From assembly GCF_009193255.1 (NCBI RefSeq), contig NZ_WACG01000001.1:682001-746000 (forward strand): 64,000 nt of DNA. Direction: 5' to 3'. Both the position numbers and the translations under genes were made by a program. Source of the stretch: Arthrobacter koreensis (GTDB lineage Bacteria; Actinomycetota; Actinomycetes; Actinomycetales; Micrococcaceae). Positions 27,150 through 35,496 of this stretch are shown piece by piece (the stretch's first letter is position 1; the number at the start of each line of letters is the position of its first letter). Below the pieces are notes generated by a model, which searched no databases, was not told the origin of the DNA, and worked only from the letters and a program-made list of their open reading frames with translations.

Positions 27150-28037
27150 CTAGTCTTCGCAGCCGTCCGGGCAGCGCAGCGTCGCCGGATCCGCAGCGCA
27201 TTCGGCACAGTACAGCGTCAGCTTCCGGCAGGACGGGTTGGAGCAGTTCTCGAACTTGCTGGTGGGCGCATGGCACCGGGCACACTCACCGATGGTGGCG
27301 GCGTCGTCAGTGAATTCCATGTGCATCCGCTTGTCGAAGACGTAGAGCGAGCCTTCCCAGAGACCCTTGTCCCCGAACGTCTCGCCATAGCGGACGATTC
27401 CGCCCTTCATCTGGTACACCTCGGAGAAGCCGCGGTTCACCATCAGTGCGGACAGCACTTCACAGCGCACACCGCCGGTGCAGTAAGTGACCACCGGCTT
27501 GTCCTTCAGGTCGTCATACTTGCCTGATTCAAGTTCTTTGATGAAGTCGTGAGTGGTGGATACGTCCGGAACCACAGCGCCCTTGAACTTGCCGATCTGG
27601 GCTTCGAAGGCGTTGCGTCCGTCGAAGAACACCACGTCCTCCCCGGCCGCCTTCTTTGCTTCCACCAGCTCATGCACTTCCTCGGGCCGCAGATGGGTGC
27701 CGCCGCCCAACACCCCGTTCTCATCCACCTTCAGCTCCCCGGGCGCACCGAAACTCACGATTTCGAGGCGGACCTTCACGCTGAGCCGGGGGAAGTCCTC
27801 GGCAGAGCCTTCGGAGTACTTGATGTCCATCTTCTTAAAGGCGGGGTACTCGCGAGTGGCCTTTACGTAGGCCTTGACCGCGCCGAGTTCACCGCCGACG
27901 GTCCCGTTGATGCCGTCCTTGGAAATCAGGATGCGGCCGCGCAGTCCGAGCTTTTCGCACAGGGCGCGCTGCCAGAGCCGGACCGCTTCGGGATCCGGGA
28001 GGGGGGTGAAAGCGTAGTAGAGAGCAATTCGATTCAT
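27150..28037 (-). CDS. trhO: tRNA uridine(34) hydroxylase, rhodanese-domain (TrhO)
   Basis: The product of 295 residues belongs to the YceA/TrhO family, which installs 5-hydroxyuridine at the wobble position of some tRNAs using oxygen. It has an N-terminal acylphosphatase-like domain ([15 protein letters not shown]) and a rhodanese domain with active-site YCTGGVRCE (Cys near residue 186). A Cys-rich C-terminus ([23 protein letters not shown]) probably binds zinc. The ATG at 28037 is preferred over a GTG two codons upstream. It is a single gene between convergent and divergent neighbours. Confidence 0.93.
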   Translation of the reverse strand: MNRIALYYAFTPLPDPEAVRLWQRALCEKLGLRGRILISKDGINGTVGGELGAVKAYVKATREYPAFKKMDIKYSEGSAEDFPRLSVKVRLEIVSFGAPGELKVDENGVLGGGTHLRPEEVHELVEAKKAAGEDVVFFDGRNAFEAQIGKFKGAVVPDVSTTHDFIKELESGKYDDLKDKPVVTYCTGGVRCEVLSALMVNRGFSEVYQMKGGIVRYGETFGDKGLWEGSLYVFDKRMHMEFTDDAATIGECARCHAPTSKFENCSNPSCRKLTLYCAECAADPATLRCPDGCED

Positions 28038-28114
28038 GGCCACGTATTAAGGGTAGACCGGGAGGCGAAATCCTGATTTGCGCAGCGGCCCTCCCGCGGG
28101 CAGGGGCAGCAGGC

Positions 28115-28120
28115 TAGTGT
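28115..28120 (+). promoter_or_regulatory. GNAT gene -10 box (leaderless)
   Basis: TAGTGT ends 6 nt before the ATG at 28127. Confidence 0.4.
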
Positions 28121-28126
28121 TTCCGC

Positions 28127-28777
28127 ATGAACGGACTAACCGACGAACTCCTTGAGACCTGGGTGAGCGGGTGGGCCAGCGCCAGGGGGTATCAGACGCG
28201 CCACGAGGGCCGTTTCCCGGCCGCGTTCCTGCATGACAAGACCAATGACTGGGAGTACTTCGCGCTGGAGCCCTCCCATGACGAGTTCGCCGCCCTGGCG
28301 AATTCGGCGCGGCAGGGTGCGGGGCGGCTGTTCACGATCGTGACGTCGAGGGTGTCCGAACTCTACGGTGCGGCCAACGTCTACGGGCTGACCGTCCGGT
28401 CCACGGATGAGGTCTTCATGATGCTGCCGATGGAGGGCCAGGACGTTGAAGACCCGCTGCCTCCGGACGGGTTCAGTGTCAGGACTCTCCGCGGTTCCTC
28501 CGGCGGACGGGTGGAAGTGGATTCCGGCGAGACACCGGCTGCGCGGGGGCATGTGGCGGTGGTGGACGGGTTCGCGGTTTATGACCAGATCTACACGGAC
28601 CGGCATTTCCGCCGGCAGGGGCTGGGCAGTTACGTGATGCGGGCACTGACGGCGCTCGCCCTGGAGCACGACGCAGACACGGGGCTGCTGATTTCTCCCG
28701 AAACCGGCCTTGGGCTGTACCGGTACCTGGGCTGGGAGTCCCTGGCCAGCGTCATGATGTTCGAGCCGCGGCTGTAG
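28127..28777 (+). CDS. GNAT family N-acetyltransferase
   Basis: The protein has 216 residues. The acetyl-CoA-binding motif A is RRQGLGSYVMRALTALAL near residues 163-180, preceded by VVDGFAVYDQIYTDRHF and followed by GLYRYLGW, the motif B tail. The N-terminal half is not a recognised domain. The substrate is unknown. The ATG follows a TAGTGT box by 6 nt with no ribosome site, so it is probably leaderless. The helicase gene starts 70 bp downstream from its own promoter. Confidence 0.87.
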   Translation: MNGLTDELLETWVSGWASARGYQTRHEGRFPAAFLHDKTNDWEYFALEPSHDEFAALANSARQGAGRLFTIVTSRVSELYGAANVYGLTVRSTDEVFMMLPMEGQDVEDPLPPDGFSVRTLRGSSGGRVEVDSGETPAARGHVAVVDGFAVYDQIYTDRHFRRQGLGSYVMRALTALALEHDADTGLLISPETGLGLYRYLGWESLASVMMFEPRL

Positions 28778-28834
28778 ATTTCGCCCGCCGCGGACCCCGC
28801 TGTGCCCGTGTCCCGAACGTGCAGGTACCGGTGG

Positions 28835-28840
28835 GACAAT
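28835..28840 (+). promoter_or_regulatory. Helicase gene -10 box (leaderless)
   Basis: GACAAT ends 6 nt before the GTG at 28847. Confidence 0.35.
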
Positions 28841-28846
28841 GGCGGC

Positions 28847-31255
28847 GTGGCCATTTCCGATTCCCTGATCCCGCTGCTCGGCGGCGGAGCCGACCCGGAG
28901 CAGCTGGTCCACACCCACCGGATTCCGGCGCGGGAGGCCAAGACCGCCCCCTGGCCGGACTGGGTTCACCCGGACCTGGTTGAGGCCTACGCAAGGCTGG
29001 GTGTGCATTCGCCCTGGCAGCACCAGGCCGAGGCCGCAGACTGCGCCCATTCCGGACGGCACACCATCATTTCCACCGGCACCGCGTCCGGCAAGTCGCT
29101 GGCCTACCAGCTGCCGGTCCTGGATGAGATCCACCGGACCGCTCTCGATGACCGGATTTCGCTTGAGCCCACCGGGTCCGTGGCCTTGTATCTCTCCCCC
29201 ACCAAGGCGCTGGCTGCTGACCAGCTGGCCGCCCTCAATGCCCTGCACCTGCCGACGCTGCGTGCCGAAACGTACGACGGTGATACGGACCCGGGTGCCC
29301 GCCGCTGGATCCGGGACCACGCCAATATGGTGCTGGCGAACCCTGACATGCTTCATTTCGGGGTGCTTCCGAACCATGCCTGGTGGGCACGGTTCTTCCG
29401 CCGCCTGAAGTACGTGATCATCGACGAAGCGCACAGCTACCGCGGCGTCTTCGGGTCCAACGTTGCCAACCTGATGCGCCGGCTGCGCCGGATCTGTGCC
29501 TATTACGGCGCCGACCCGGTGTTCATTGGTGCCTCCGCCACCTCCGCTGATCCAGCCCAGTCCTTCGGCCGCCTGATTGGCAGTGCGGTGGAGGCGTTCA
29601 CCCATGACTATTCGCCGCACGGCGCCACGACGGTTGCGCTGTGGGAGCCGCAGCTCACGGACGGCAAGGGTGAGAACGGTGCCCGCGAGCGCCGGACGGT
29701 GATCGCCGAAACCTCGGACCTGCTGGCCAACCTGGTCTCCGCGCAGGTACGGACAATTGCGTTCATCAAGTCCCGCCGGGGAGCTGAGACCATTGCCACC
29801 ATCACACGGCGGCTGCTCGACGAGGTGCATCCTTCCCTTCCTGACCGGGTGGCCGCGTACCGCTCCGGGTACCTGCCGGAGGAGCGGCGGGCGCTGGAGA
29901 ACCAGCTGCGCAGCGGGCAGCTTTTGGGTATTGCCAGCACGTCGGCGCTGGAACTGGGCATCGACATTTCCGGGCTGGACGCCGTGCTGGTGGCCGGTTG
30001 GCCCGGGACCCGCGCGTCCCTGTTCCAGCAGATCGGCCGGGCCGGCCGGTCCGGGCAGGATGCCCTGGCGGCCTTCGTGGCCAGCGACGATCCGCTGGAC
30101 ACCTACCTGGTACATCACCCGGAAGCGATCTTTGACATTTCCGTGGAGGCGACGGTCTTCGACCCTTCCAACCCGTACGTCCTGGGTCCGCACCTGTGTG
30201 CGGCGGCGGCTGAACTGCCGCTGAAGCCGGAGGAGCGGGACATGTTCGGTCCGACGGCCTCCGGCCTGCTGGATTCGCTGGTGGTGCAGGGGTACCTGCG
30301 CCGCCGTCCGGCCGGGTGGTTCTGGACGCATGCCGAAAGTGCCGCCTCGATGGTGAACCTGCGGGCCGCCGGCGGCGGGCCGATCAACATCGTGGAGGCC
30401 GAGACCGGCACGCTGCTGGGAACCATGGACGGAGCCCAGAGCCAGTACCAGGCCCATACCGGTGCGGTGTACGTGCATCAGGGGCAGACCTTCCTGGTGG
30501 AGGAATTGAACGAAGCAGACCACTGCGCCGTGGTCACCCGGGCCAACCCTGAGTTCTATACGCAGGCCCGGGATATCACCCAGATCGAGGTCATGGAAAC
30601 CGAACGTTCCGAGCAGTGGGGCGACGTCCAGATGTGCTTCGGAACGGTGAAGGTGACTACGCAGGTGGTTTCCTTCCAGCGCAAGGCCCTCGTTTCCAAC
30701 GAGATCCTGGGCGAGGAGCCGCTGGAGCTCGAGGCCAAGGAACTCTTTACGAAGGCCGTATGGTTCATCGTTGACGAGAAGCTGCTGCTGGGCGCCGGCC
30801 TGGCCGCAGCTGACTTCCCCGGTTCCCTGCACGCTGCGGAACATGCCTCGATCGGGATGCTGCCGCTTGTGGCGACCTCAGACCGCTGGGACATCGGCGG
30901 GGTTTCCACCGCCCTGCACGCTGACACCGGCAAGCCGACCATTTTCGTGTACGACGGGCATCCCGGCGGTGCCGGATTCGCGGAGCGCGCCTACGAGGCC
31001 GCCGCGATCTGGTTGACCGCGACGCGGGATGCGATCCGTGCCTGCGAGTGCGACGGCGGTTGCCCCTCCTGTGTTCAGTCCCCCAAATGCGGGAACAAGA
31101 ACAACCCGCTGGACAAAAAGGGGGCCGTCACGCTGATCGAAGTGCTGCTGGCGAATGCTCCGGCGAGCGGCGTTTCCCCGGACCGGTCCGGAGCCTCGTC
31201 CGGCAACCGGCCCGGGGAAGACCGTGTTCCGGGCCGGGTCGGGACCCGTTCGTAG
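28847..31255 (+). CDS. DEAD/DEAH-box helicase with DUF1998 zinc-binding C-terminus
   Basis: This 802-residue SF2 helicase of the YprA/MrfA-like group is thought to act in DNA repair. Motif I is STGTASGKSL, motif Ia LSPTKALAADQ, motif II VIIDEAHSY, motif III GASATSADP, and motifs V/VI are STSALELGIDISGLD and QQIGRAGRSGQ. The C-terminal DUF1998 domain ends with a Cys cluster CECDGGCPSCVQSPKCG, the expected zinc site. The GTG at 28847 starts after the first alternative codons because those upstream overlap the -10 box. In M. tuberculosis the homologue (Rv3649) also precedes the Tad-like cluster. Confidence 0.93.
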   Translation: MAISDSLIPLLGGGADPEQLVHTHRIPAREAKTAPWPDWVHPDLVEAYARLGVHSPWQHQAEAADCAHSGRHTIISTGTASGKSLAYQLPVLDEIHRTALDDRISLEPTGSVALYLSPTKALAADQLAALNALHLPTLRAETYDGDTDPGARRWIRDHANMVLANPDMLHFGVLPNHAWWARFFRRLKYVIIDEAHSYRGVFGSNVANLMRRLRRICAYYGADPVFIGASATSADPAQSFGRLIGSAVEAFTHDYSPHGATTVALWEPQLTDGKGENGARERRTVIAETSDLLANLVSAQVRTIAFIKSRRGAETIATITRRLLDEVHPSLPDRVAAYRSGYLPEERRALENQLRSGQLLGIASTSALELGIDISGLDAVLVAGWPGTRASLFQQIGRAGRSGQDALAAFVASDDPLDTYLVHHPEAIFDISVEATVFDPSNPYVLGPHLCAAAAELPLKPEERDMFGPTASGLLDSLVVQGYLRRRPAGWFWTHAESAASMVNLRAAGGGPINIVEAETGTLLGTMDGAQSQYQAHTGAVYVHQGQTFLVEELNEADHCAVVTRANPEFYTQARDITQIEVMETERSEQWGDVQMCFGTVKVTTQVVSFQRKALVSNEILGEEPLELEAKELFTKAVWFIVDEKLLLGAGLAAADFPGSLHAAEHASIGMLPLVATSDRWDIGGVSTALHADTGKPTIFVYDGHPGGAGFAERAYEAAAIWLTATRDAIRACECDGGCPSCVQSPKCGNKNNPLDKKGAVTLIEVLLANAPASGVSPDRSGASSGNRPGEDRVPGRVGTRS

Positions 31256-31271
31256 ACCGACCGGCACCAGT

Positions 31272-31350
31272 CCGGCCTGGCCCGGCCTGGCCCCGCCCGG
31301 CCTGGCCCCGCCCGGCCTGGCCCCGCCTGGTCTGGCCCGGCCCGGCCGTT
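31272..31350. repeat. GC-rich 15-bp tandem repeat
   Basis: CGGCCTGGCCCCGCC occurs three times without change (31283-31327), with degenerate partial copies on both sides. It fills most of the gap between the helicase stop and the end of the Tad cluster. No gene is supported in 31256-31437. Confidence 0.85.
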
Positions 31351-31437
31351 CAGCCCCGTTCCCCGGCCGTGCCCGCTTCCCCGGCGGTTCAACCCGTTGC
31401 CCGAGGACCCCGAAGAGTTCCCTGCTCCCGAGTTGCC

Positions 31438-31824
31438 CTATGGTGGTCCCGCGGGGTTTCCCGGCGGCGGTCCCGCGCGCGCAGCGGCGGTTGCGGGCCA
31501 GGGAAGCAGCCCGGCCGCAGTACTCACGCTGATGGTCACCGTTCGCTCCTGCGGATCCGGGACGCACTGCTCCAACCGGGCCTCGTTTCGTTCCGCTACC
31601 GCAGCGGCGAGTGTGCACGGGTCGGCGCCGCGAAGCCCCCTCAGGGCATCTGCCCCCGCGAGCGCGGCAAGGTTCGCTGCAGCACCCGCCCTGGCTCCGG
31701 ATACCACTGCGGATGCTAGGAGCACCGCGGCCACCGCCAGTGTGATCGCCGCCAGCACGATACCGAGCATCAGGACCGTTCCCGCCCCAGCATCCGCCGG
31801 GGCAGCATGGCGGACAGGGTTCAT
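31438..31824 (-). CDS. TadE/G-like pilus-assembly protein (Rv3654c-like)
   Basis: The product of 128 residues has a short N-terminus, GAGTVLMLGIVLAAITLAVAAVLLASAV as a single membrane helix (about residues 13-42), and an Ala-rich extracellular part. The helix position matches pseudopilins, although the usual Glu five residues after the Gly is missing. It is the last gene of the Tad cluster and overlaps the preceding TadE stop by 4 nt. The family was named from M. tuberculosis Rv3654c. Confidence 0.78.
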   Translation of the reverse strand: MNPVRHAAPADAGAGTVLMLGIVLAAITLAVAAVLLASAVVSGARAGAAANLAALAGADALRGLRGADPCTLAAAVAERNEARLEQCVPDPQERTVTISVSTAAGLLPWPATAAARAGPPPGNPAGPP

Positions 31825-32180
31825 TCGTTATCCTCCCGCGGGGCCGAGGCTTCTGCAGTGAGTGTGATGGGCAACAGGTCCAGTAACGGTGCCCGAAGCG
31901 GGGATTCAACGCGGACTTGAATCCAGTCCCCGCTCTCGGATATCTCCATCGCCGCCCCGTCACCGGCCAGGCGGTTGACGGCCGCGGAAGCCTCATCGAT
32001 GTCTCCGCGCATGGCGAGCCTGGCCGCAGCACCGGCAGCTTCTTCGAGCCGCAGCTGGGTCAGGCCAGCCGCTGCTCCGGTCAGCAGTGCAGCCAGGACG
32101 ATTGCCGCGGCAGGCATAGCCACTGCCAGTTCAGCTGTGACGGCACCATGGTCGGTTTCCCGGCGGAGTGCGGGGCTCAC
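31821..32180 (-). CDS. TadE family minor pilin
   Basis: This 119-residue protein has the pseudopilin pattern GAVTAELAVAMPAAAIVLAALL, a Gly followed by Glu at +5 and a hydrophobic helix, as in TadE. The remaining domain would lie outside the membrane. TadE-type pseudopilins prime or cap Flp-type pili. The GTG at 32180 overlaps the DUF4244 stop, indicating coupled translation. Confidence 0.85.
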   Translation of the reverse strand: MSPALRRETDHGAVTAELAVAMPAAAIVLAALLTGAAAGLTQLRLEEAAGAAARLAMRGDIDEASAAVNRLAGDGAAMEISESGDWIQVRVESPLRAPLLDLLPITLTAEASAPREDNE

Positions 32181-32572
32181 CCGAAACTGAGCGCGGCACG
32201 AATCAGGGACATGAGCAGCTCCCGGACATCACCGCTGCTGAGCACCGCCACGAGCAGCGCGGCGAACGCGACGGCCGCAAGGGTAGCGATGGCGTACTCT
32301 GCGGTCGCCATTCCCGCCTCCTTATCCTGCGCCGTCATTTGTCCCCTTCTATCCGGGAACGGGTAGACCTTGGCCAGGGGAACGGATTGGTCCGGTGTAT
32401 CCGGTAGCGCGGCGGACCCGGATACCGTTGCCCCGGTACCGGCCGCAGGCATGTGCTGAGCATCGTCCGGAGCAGCAGCGCCGGGAGAGCGGCCGGCGTT
32501 GCCGGCACCGGTCGTTGCAGCCAGACGGCGGGACTCGGGGGATGCGATCGGTTCGAGCTGCATGGATGACAT
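32177..32572 (-). CDS. DUF4244 protein, probable Flp-type major pilin
   Basis: At 131 residues it has a variable Ala/Pro-rich N-terminal half of about 78 residues. The C-terminus is EAGMATAEYAIATLAAVAFAALLVAVLSS, which carries a prepilin-like site (Gly then MATAEY, Glu at +5) and one helix. The N-terminal region is unusually long for a Flp leader. I chose the ATG at 32572 because GAGGAG lies 7 nt upstream. A hairpin-containing 200-bp gap separates it from tadC, so the pilin may have separate expression. Confidence 0.82.
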   Translation of the reverse strand: MSSMQLEPIASPESRRLAATTGAGNAGRSPGAAAPDDAQHMPAAGTGATVSGSAALPDTPDQSVPLAKVYPFPDRRGQMTAQDKEAGMATAEYAIATLAAVAFAALLVAVLSSGDVRELLMSLIRAALSFG

Positions 32573-32704
32573 TCTTTGACTCCTCGATTGTGTGGGTAAC
32601 GCCGCGGACCGGCGGCCGTTGGCATGAACCGAGTCTTGCCCTCGCGGGGTCTTCTGGAGACCGAGGGGTCCGCAGCTAGGGAAAACAGCTTCCGCACACG
32701 GCCC

Positions 32705-32744
32705 TGTGGAGGAGCACCGCCTCTGCTGCAGGCACTCCTCCACA
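32705..32744. other. Hairpin between tadC and pilin gene
   Basis: TGTGGAGGAG (32705-32714) and CTCCTCCACA (32735-32744) form a perfect 10-bp stem with a 20-nt loop in the tadC-pilin gap. There is no T run on either strand. It could be an RNA processing or stability element. Confidence 0.6.
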
Positions 32745-32776
32745 ATCTCCGTCACGGAATGGGTGGAGCAAAAACC

Positions 32777-33427
32777 CTAGAACTGCGGCAGCAGCGCCAG
32801 CAGAAGCGGAACCACTGTGAAACACAGAAATGCAGGTAGGGCGCAGAGGCCCAGCGGCACGACAAGCTGGATCCCCAGTGCTGCCGCACGCCGTTCCGCC
32901 TCCCGGGCCCGGCGGCGGCGAATCTGTGATGCCTGGGCATGAAGCACGGCGGCCGATGGCGCACCGCTGGACGCGGCAAAAGCGAGGGCATTCCCGAGAA
33001 CCGTGGCCGATGACCCGGCTTCCTTCGTCGTTTCCCCTCCTGTCCTAGCCCCCAGTTCCCAGGCCTGCTCCCATCCGGCTCCCAGCTCCAGTGCCGTCAC
33101 TACCCGGCGCAGGATGGTACGAAGCGGTGGATCGGCGGTCTCGCCAAGCACCAGCAAGACGGTGCTCAGCGGCCGTCCCGCGGAAAACATGGCCGCAGAA
33201 AGATCCAGCATGAGGGCCGGGTCACGGATTCCAGCAGGCACGGCCTGTGCGGACATGCCGCCGCCTGAAGCTGCAGCGCGTCCAGATGCGCCGGCCTCGC
33301 CGGCGGCCGGCCCGGATGCGGCCGGCAAAGAGCCGCCGGATGGCGTGGGCACCACGATCGTGACAGGCCCCTGCCACAGGACTGCGACGGCGAGGCAGAG
33401 CAGGAGGCCCACGAACAGGCCGGTCAT
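32777..33427 (-). CDS. tadC: Type II secretion F-domain protein TadC
   Basis: The 216-residue protein has an N-terminal membrane helix, a Gly/Ser/Ala-rich linker, and a GspF-type domain (RDPALMLDLSAAMFSAGRPLSTVLLVLGE) ending in two hydrophobic helices (LGIQLVVPLGLCALPAFLCF, VVPLLLALLP). TadB and TadC together form the inner-membrane platform on which the TadA ATPase acts. It starts 17 nt after tadB ends. Confidence 0.88.
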   Translation of the reverse strand: MTGLFVGLLLCLAVAVLWQGPVTIVVPTPSGGSLPAASGPAAGEAGASGRAAASGGGMSAQAVPAGIRDPALMLDLSAAMFSAGRPLSTVLLVLGETADPPLRTILRRVVTALELGAGWEQAWELGARTGGETTKEAGSSATVLGNALAFAASSGAPSAAVLHAQASQIRRRRAREAERRAAALGIQLVVPLGLCALPAFLCFTVVPLLLALLPQF

Positions 33428-33443
33428 ATCCTGATCCGGAACG

Positions 33444-34274
33444 TCACCCGGTCCCCTCCCCAGGCGGTACCGCGCGCACCATCAGCCGTCTGGACCAGAA
33501 CCGCGCAGCCAGACCGAGCACCGTACCGGTTCCGGCTGCGGCCCATCCCAGCGGGCTTTGGGCCAGTACGGCCAGTGGGTTGGTGCCCAGCAGGAATCCG
33601 AGCCCCAGCCCAGCCAGCGGCAGCCAGGTCAGGAGCCGGACGGTGGCCCGCGGCCCCGAAAGCGCCGAGGCCCTCGCCGCGCGGGAATCCAGAATTGCCT
33701 CCAGGCCCTGCGCGTAGCGTGCCAGGATTCCTGCCAGCGGCGCTCCGCTGCGCTCTGCTGCCTGCACACACGCTGCCAGATCGCTCCACAGCATGGCATG
33801 CAGGCCGGAGGTTTCCCGCGCGGCCCGGCGCAGCACGGGCACCGGGCTCATCCCCAGCAGGGCTGCCCGCGCGGCCCGGTCCAGGGTTGGTGACAGGAGG
33901 TTTCCCGGGAGCGCGGCCTCCGCATCCCGCTGCAGGCTGGCGGCGTCAGCCCACAGCTGGACAGGTGTCCGGCCCGCTTCGAGAAGACCGGCCAACTGGT
34001 GGACCAGCAGCGGCAAGCGGTGCAGTTCGTCCTCGGTGACCCTGTTCTGTCTGGTCCGCCGAGGCACAGGAGGATGAGTTTTCGGCACAGCCGGGGGAGC
34101 GCCCGATGGAAGCGGGTTCCGCTGCAGCGGTTCGCCTGCCCTCTGGTTCTTGAGCGCCAGCAGCCAGGCAGCCGCCAGCAGGCCGGCGACCCACAGGCCA
34201 GTCACGACTGTGCCCGGAGACGAGGGTGCCGGTGAGGCAACCGGCACCGGGTACCTGCGAACTCCCGGGTACAC
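33444..34274 (-). CDS. tadB: Type II secretion F-domain protein TadB
   Basis: The product of 276 residues has an N-terminal helix (TGLWVAGLLAAAWLLAL), a basic/Pro linker, the F domain (LPLLVHQLAGLLEAGRTPVQLW), and C-terminal helices (LLTWLPLAGLGLGFLLG, AAAGTGTVLGLAARFW). It is the platform partner of TadC. The start is 4 nt after the tadA stop. Confidence 0.9.
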   Translation of the reverse strand: MYPGVRRYPVPVASPAPSSPGTVVTGLWVAGLLAAAWLLALKNQRAGEPLQRNPLPSGAPPAVPKTHPPVPRRTRQNRVTEDELHRLPLLVHQLAGLLEAGRTPVQLWADAASLQRDAEAALPGNLLSPTLDRAARAALLGMSPVPVLRRAARETSGLHAMLWSDLAACVQAAERSGAPLAGILARYAQGLEAILDSRAARASALSGPRATVRLLTWLPLAGLGLGFLLGTNPLAVLAQSPLGWAAAGTGTVLGLAARFWSRRLMVRAVPPGEGTG

Positions 34275-34278
34275 ACCG

Positions 34279-35496
34279 TCACCTTTCGGTCTTCGCGGCC
34301 AGCCGTGCCTGCAGTTTGTCCCAGCCCGGTCCGGGTTCCGGGCTGTCGGGACGGCAGTCCAGGGCTGTCAGGGCAACGAGCGCGCCGTCGCCTGCTGAGT
34401 CAAGCACGGCAATTTCAGCAACCCGGCGACCGTCCGCGTCCCGTTCCAGATGGATCACAGCATCCAAGGCGCCCGCCGCCTGCAGGGCCAACGCCCGCGC
34501 ATTGAGTCCGGCGAGCGCGCCAAGGGCAGCAAGCCGGGCCGGGACAGTGGTGGCTGCGCTGGCGTGGATGGTTCCGCCTGCGCCGTCGTGGCCGGTATTC
34601 ATTGCCGCGAGGAGTTCCCGTACTTCCGCCCCGCGGCACTCCCCCACAACCAGCCGGTCAGGACGCATGCGCATGGCCTGGCGAAGCAGGTCGGCCAAAT
34701 CCACTGATCCAGCGCCTTCAATGTTGGTGTGCCTCGCCTGCATCCCGACGACGTGAGGATGCAGGGGCGCAAGTTCAGCGGCGTCCTCGATCAGCACCAG
34801 GCGTTCATTCGGCTGGCAAAGGGACAGGAGGCTGGAGAGCAGTGTGGTTTTCCCCGTGCCGGTGGCACCGCTAATCAGGAAGTTCAGCCTGGAAGCCACG
34901 ACGGTCCGCAAGATGCCTGCACACTGCGCATCCATCATGCCTGCGTCCTGCAGCTCGTCCAGGCTGAAGCTGTCCGCAGCCCGAACCCGGATCGACAGCA
35001 GGGTGGAACCCGTGGAGACAGGCGGCAGTACTGCATGGACGCGGCACCCCCGAAGCTGAACATCGGCGCATGGAGCTGAGTCATCCAGGCGCCGGCCACC
35101 GGCGGCGATGAGCCGGACGGCCAGTCCCTGCAGGTCAGCCTCGGAGGAGAAAGTGACTTCGGTCCGGGAGAGTCCGGCCCCGGTGTCTATCCATACCTCC
35201 TGTGGCCCGTTGACCAGGATGTCTGTCAGCCCCGGTAGTTGAAGCAGCCCCTGCAGCGGTCCGAGTCCCTGCAGCTCCGCGTGGACCCGGTCAACGGCGC
35301 GCAGACCTCCGTCCGATCCCAGCAGGCGGCCGCTGGCATGCACCGCGGCGGCCAGCCGTGCACCGGTGACCGGGACGTCGCCTGCCAGGACGTCCTCCCG
35401 GATCTGGTTGACCAAGCCGGCGTAGGATTGCCGGTCAGCGGTCCGCTGGACCGGACGAAGTGCCCGCCGCCCCGCGCCGTTCATGGTTGAATCCAT
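34279..35496 (-). CDS. tadA: Tad pilus assembly ATPase TadA (secretion VirB11-like)
   Basis: The 405-residue ATPase has Walker A SGATGTGKTTLL, a Walker B-type VLIEDAAEL, and the His box region NTGHDGAGGTIHA, which identify the VirB11/GspE superfamily TadA. It powers pilin extrusion. The ATG at 35496 overlaps the ssd stop by 16 nt. A second in-frame ATG four codons later would reduce this overlap to 4 nt. It is the second gene of the cluster. Confidence 0.93.
   Translation of the reverse strand: MDSTMNGAGRRALRPVQRTADRQSYAGLVNQIREDVLAGDVPVTGARLAAAVHASGRLLGSDGGLRAVDRVHAELQGLGPLQGLLQLPGLTDILVNGPQEVWIDTGAGLSRTEVTFSSEADLQGLAVRLIAAGGRRLDDSAPCADVQLRGCRVHAVLPPVSTGSTLLSIRVRAADSFSLDELQDAGMMDAQCAGILRTVVASRLNFLISGATGTGKTTLLSSLLSLCQPNERLVLIEDAAELAPLHPHVVGMQARHTNIEGAGSVDLADLLRQAMRMRPDRLVVGECRGAEVRELLAAMNTGHDGAGGTIHASAATTVPARLAALGALAGLNARALALQAAGALDAVIHLERDADGRRVAEIAVLDSAGDGALVALTALDCRPDSPEPGPGWDKLQARLAAKTER

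Noticed and set aside
28136-30844. 902-codon minus-strand ORF opposite the GNAT and helicase genes
   Set aside because: The plus strand has canonical GNAT and helicase motifs in the same stretch. The minus-strand product has no domain pattern.
31272-31350. CRISPR-like array
   Set aside because: The units are contiguous 15-mers without unique spacers, and no cas gene is present.
30878-32032. Minus-strand ORF across the helicase end, GC repeat and Tad genes
   Set aside because: It overlaps three better supported genes, and its Gly/Ala/Arg-rich product mirrors the tandem repeat.
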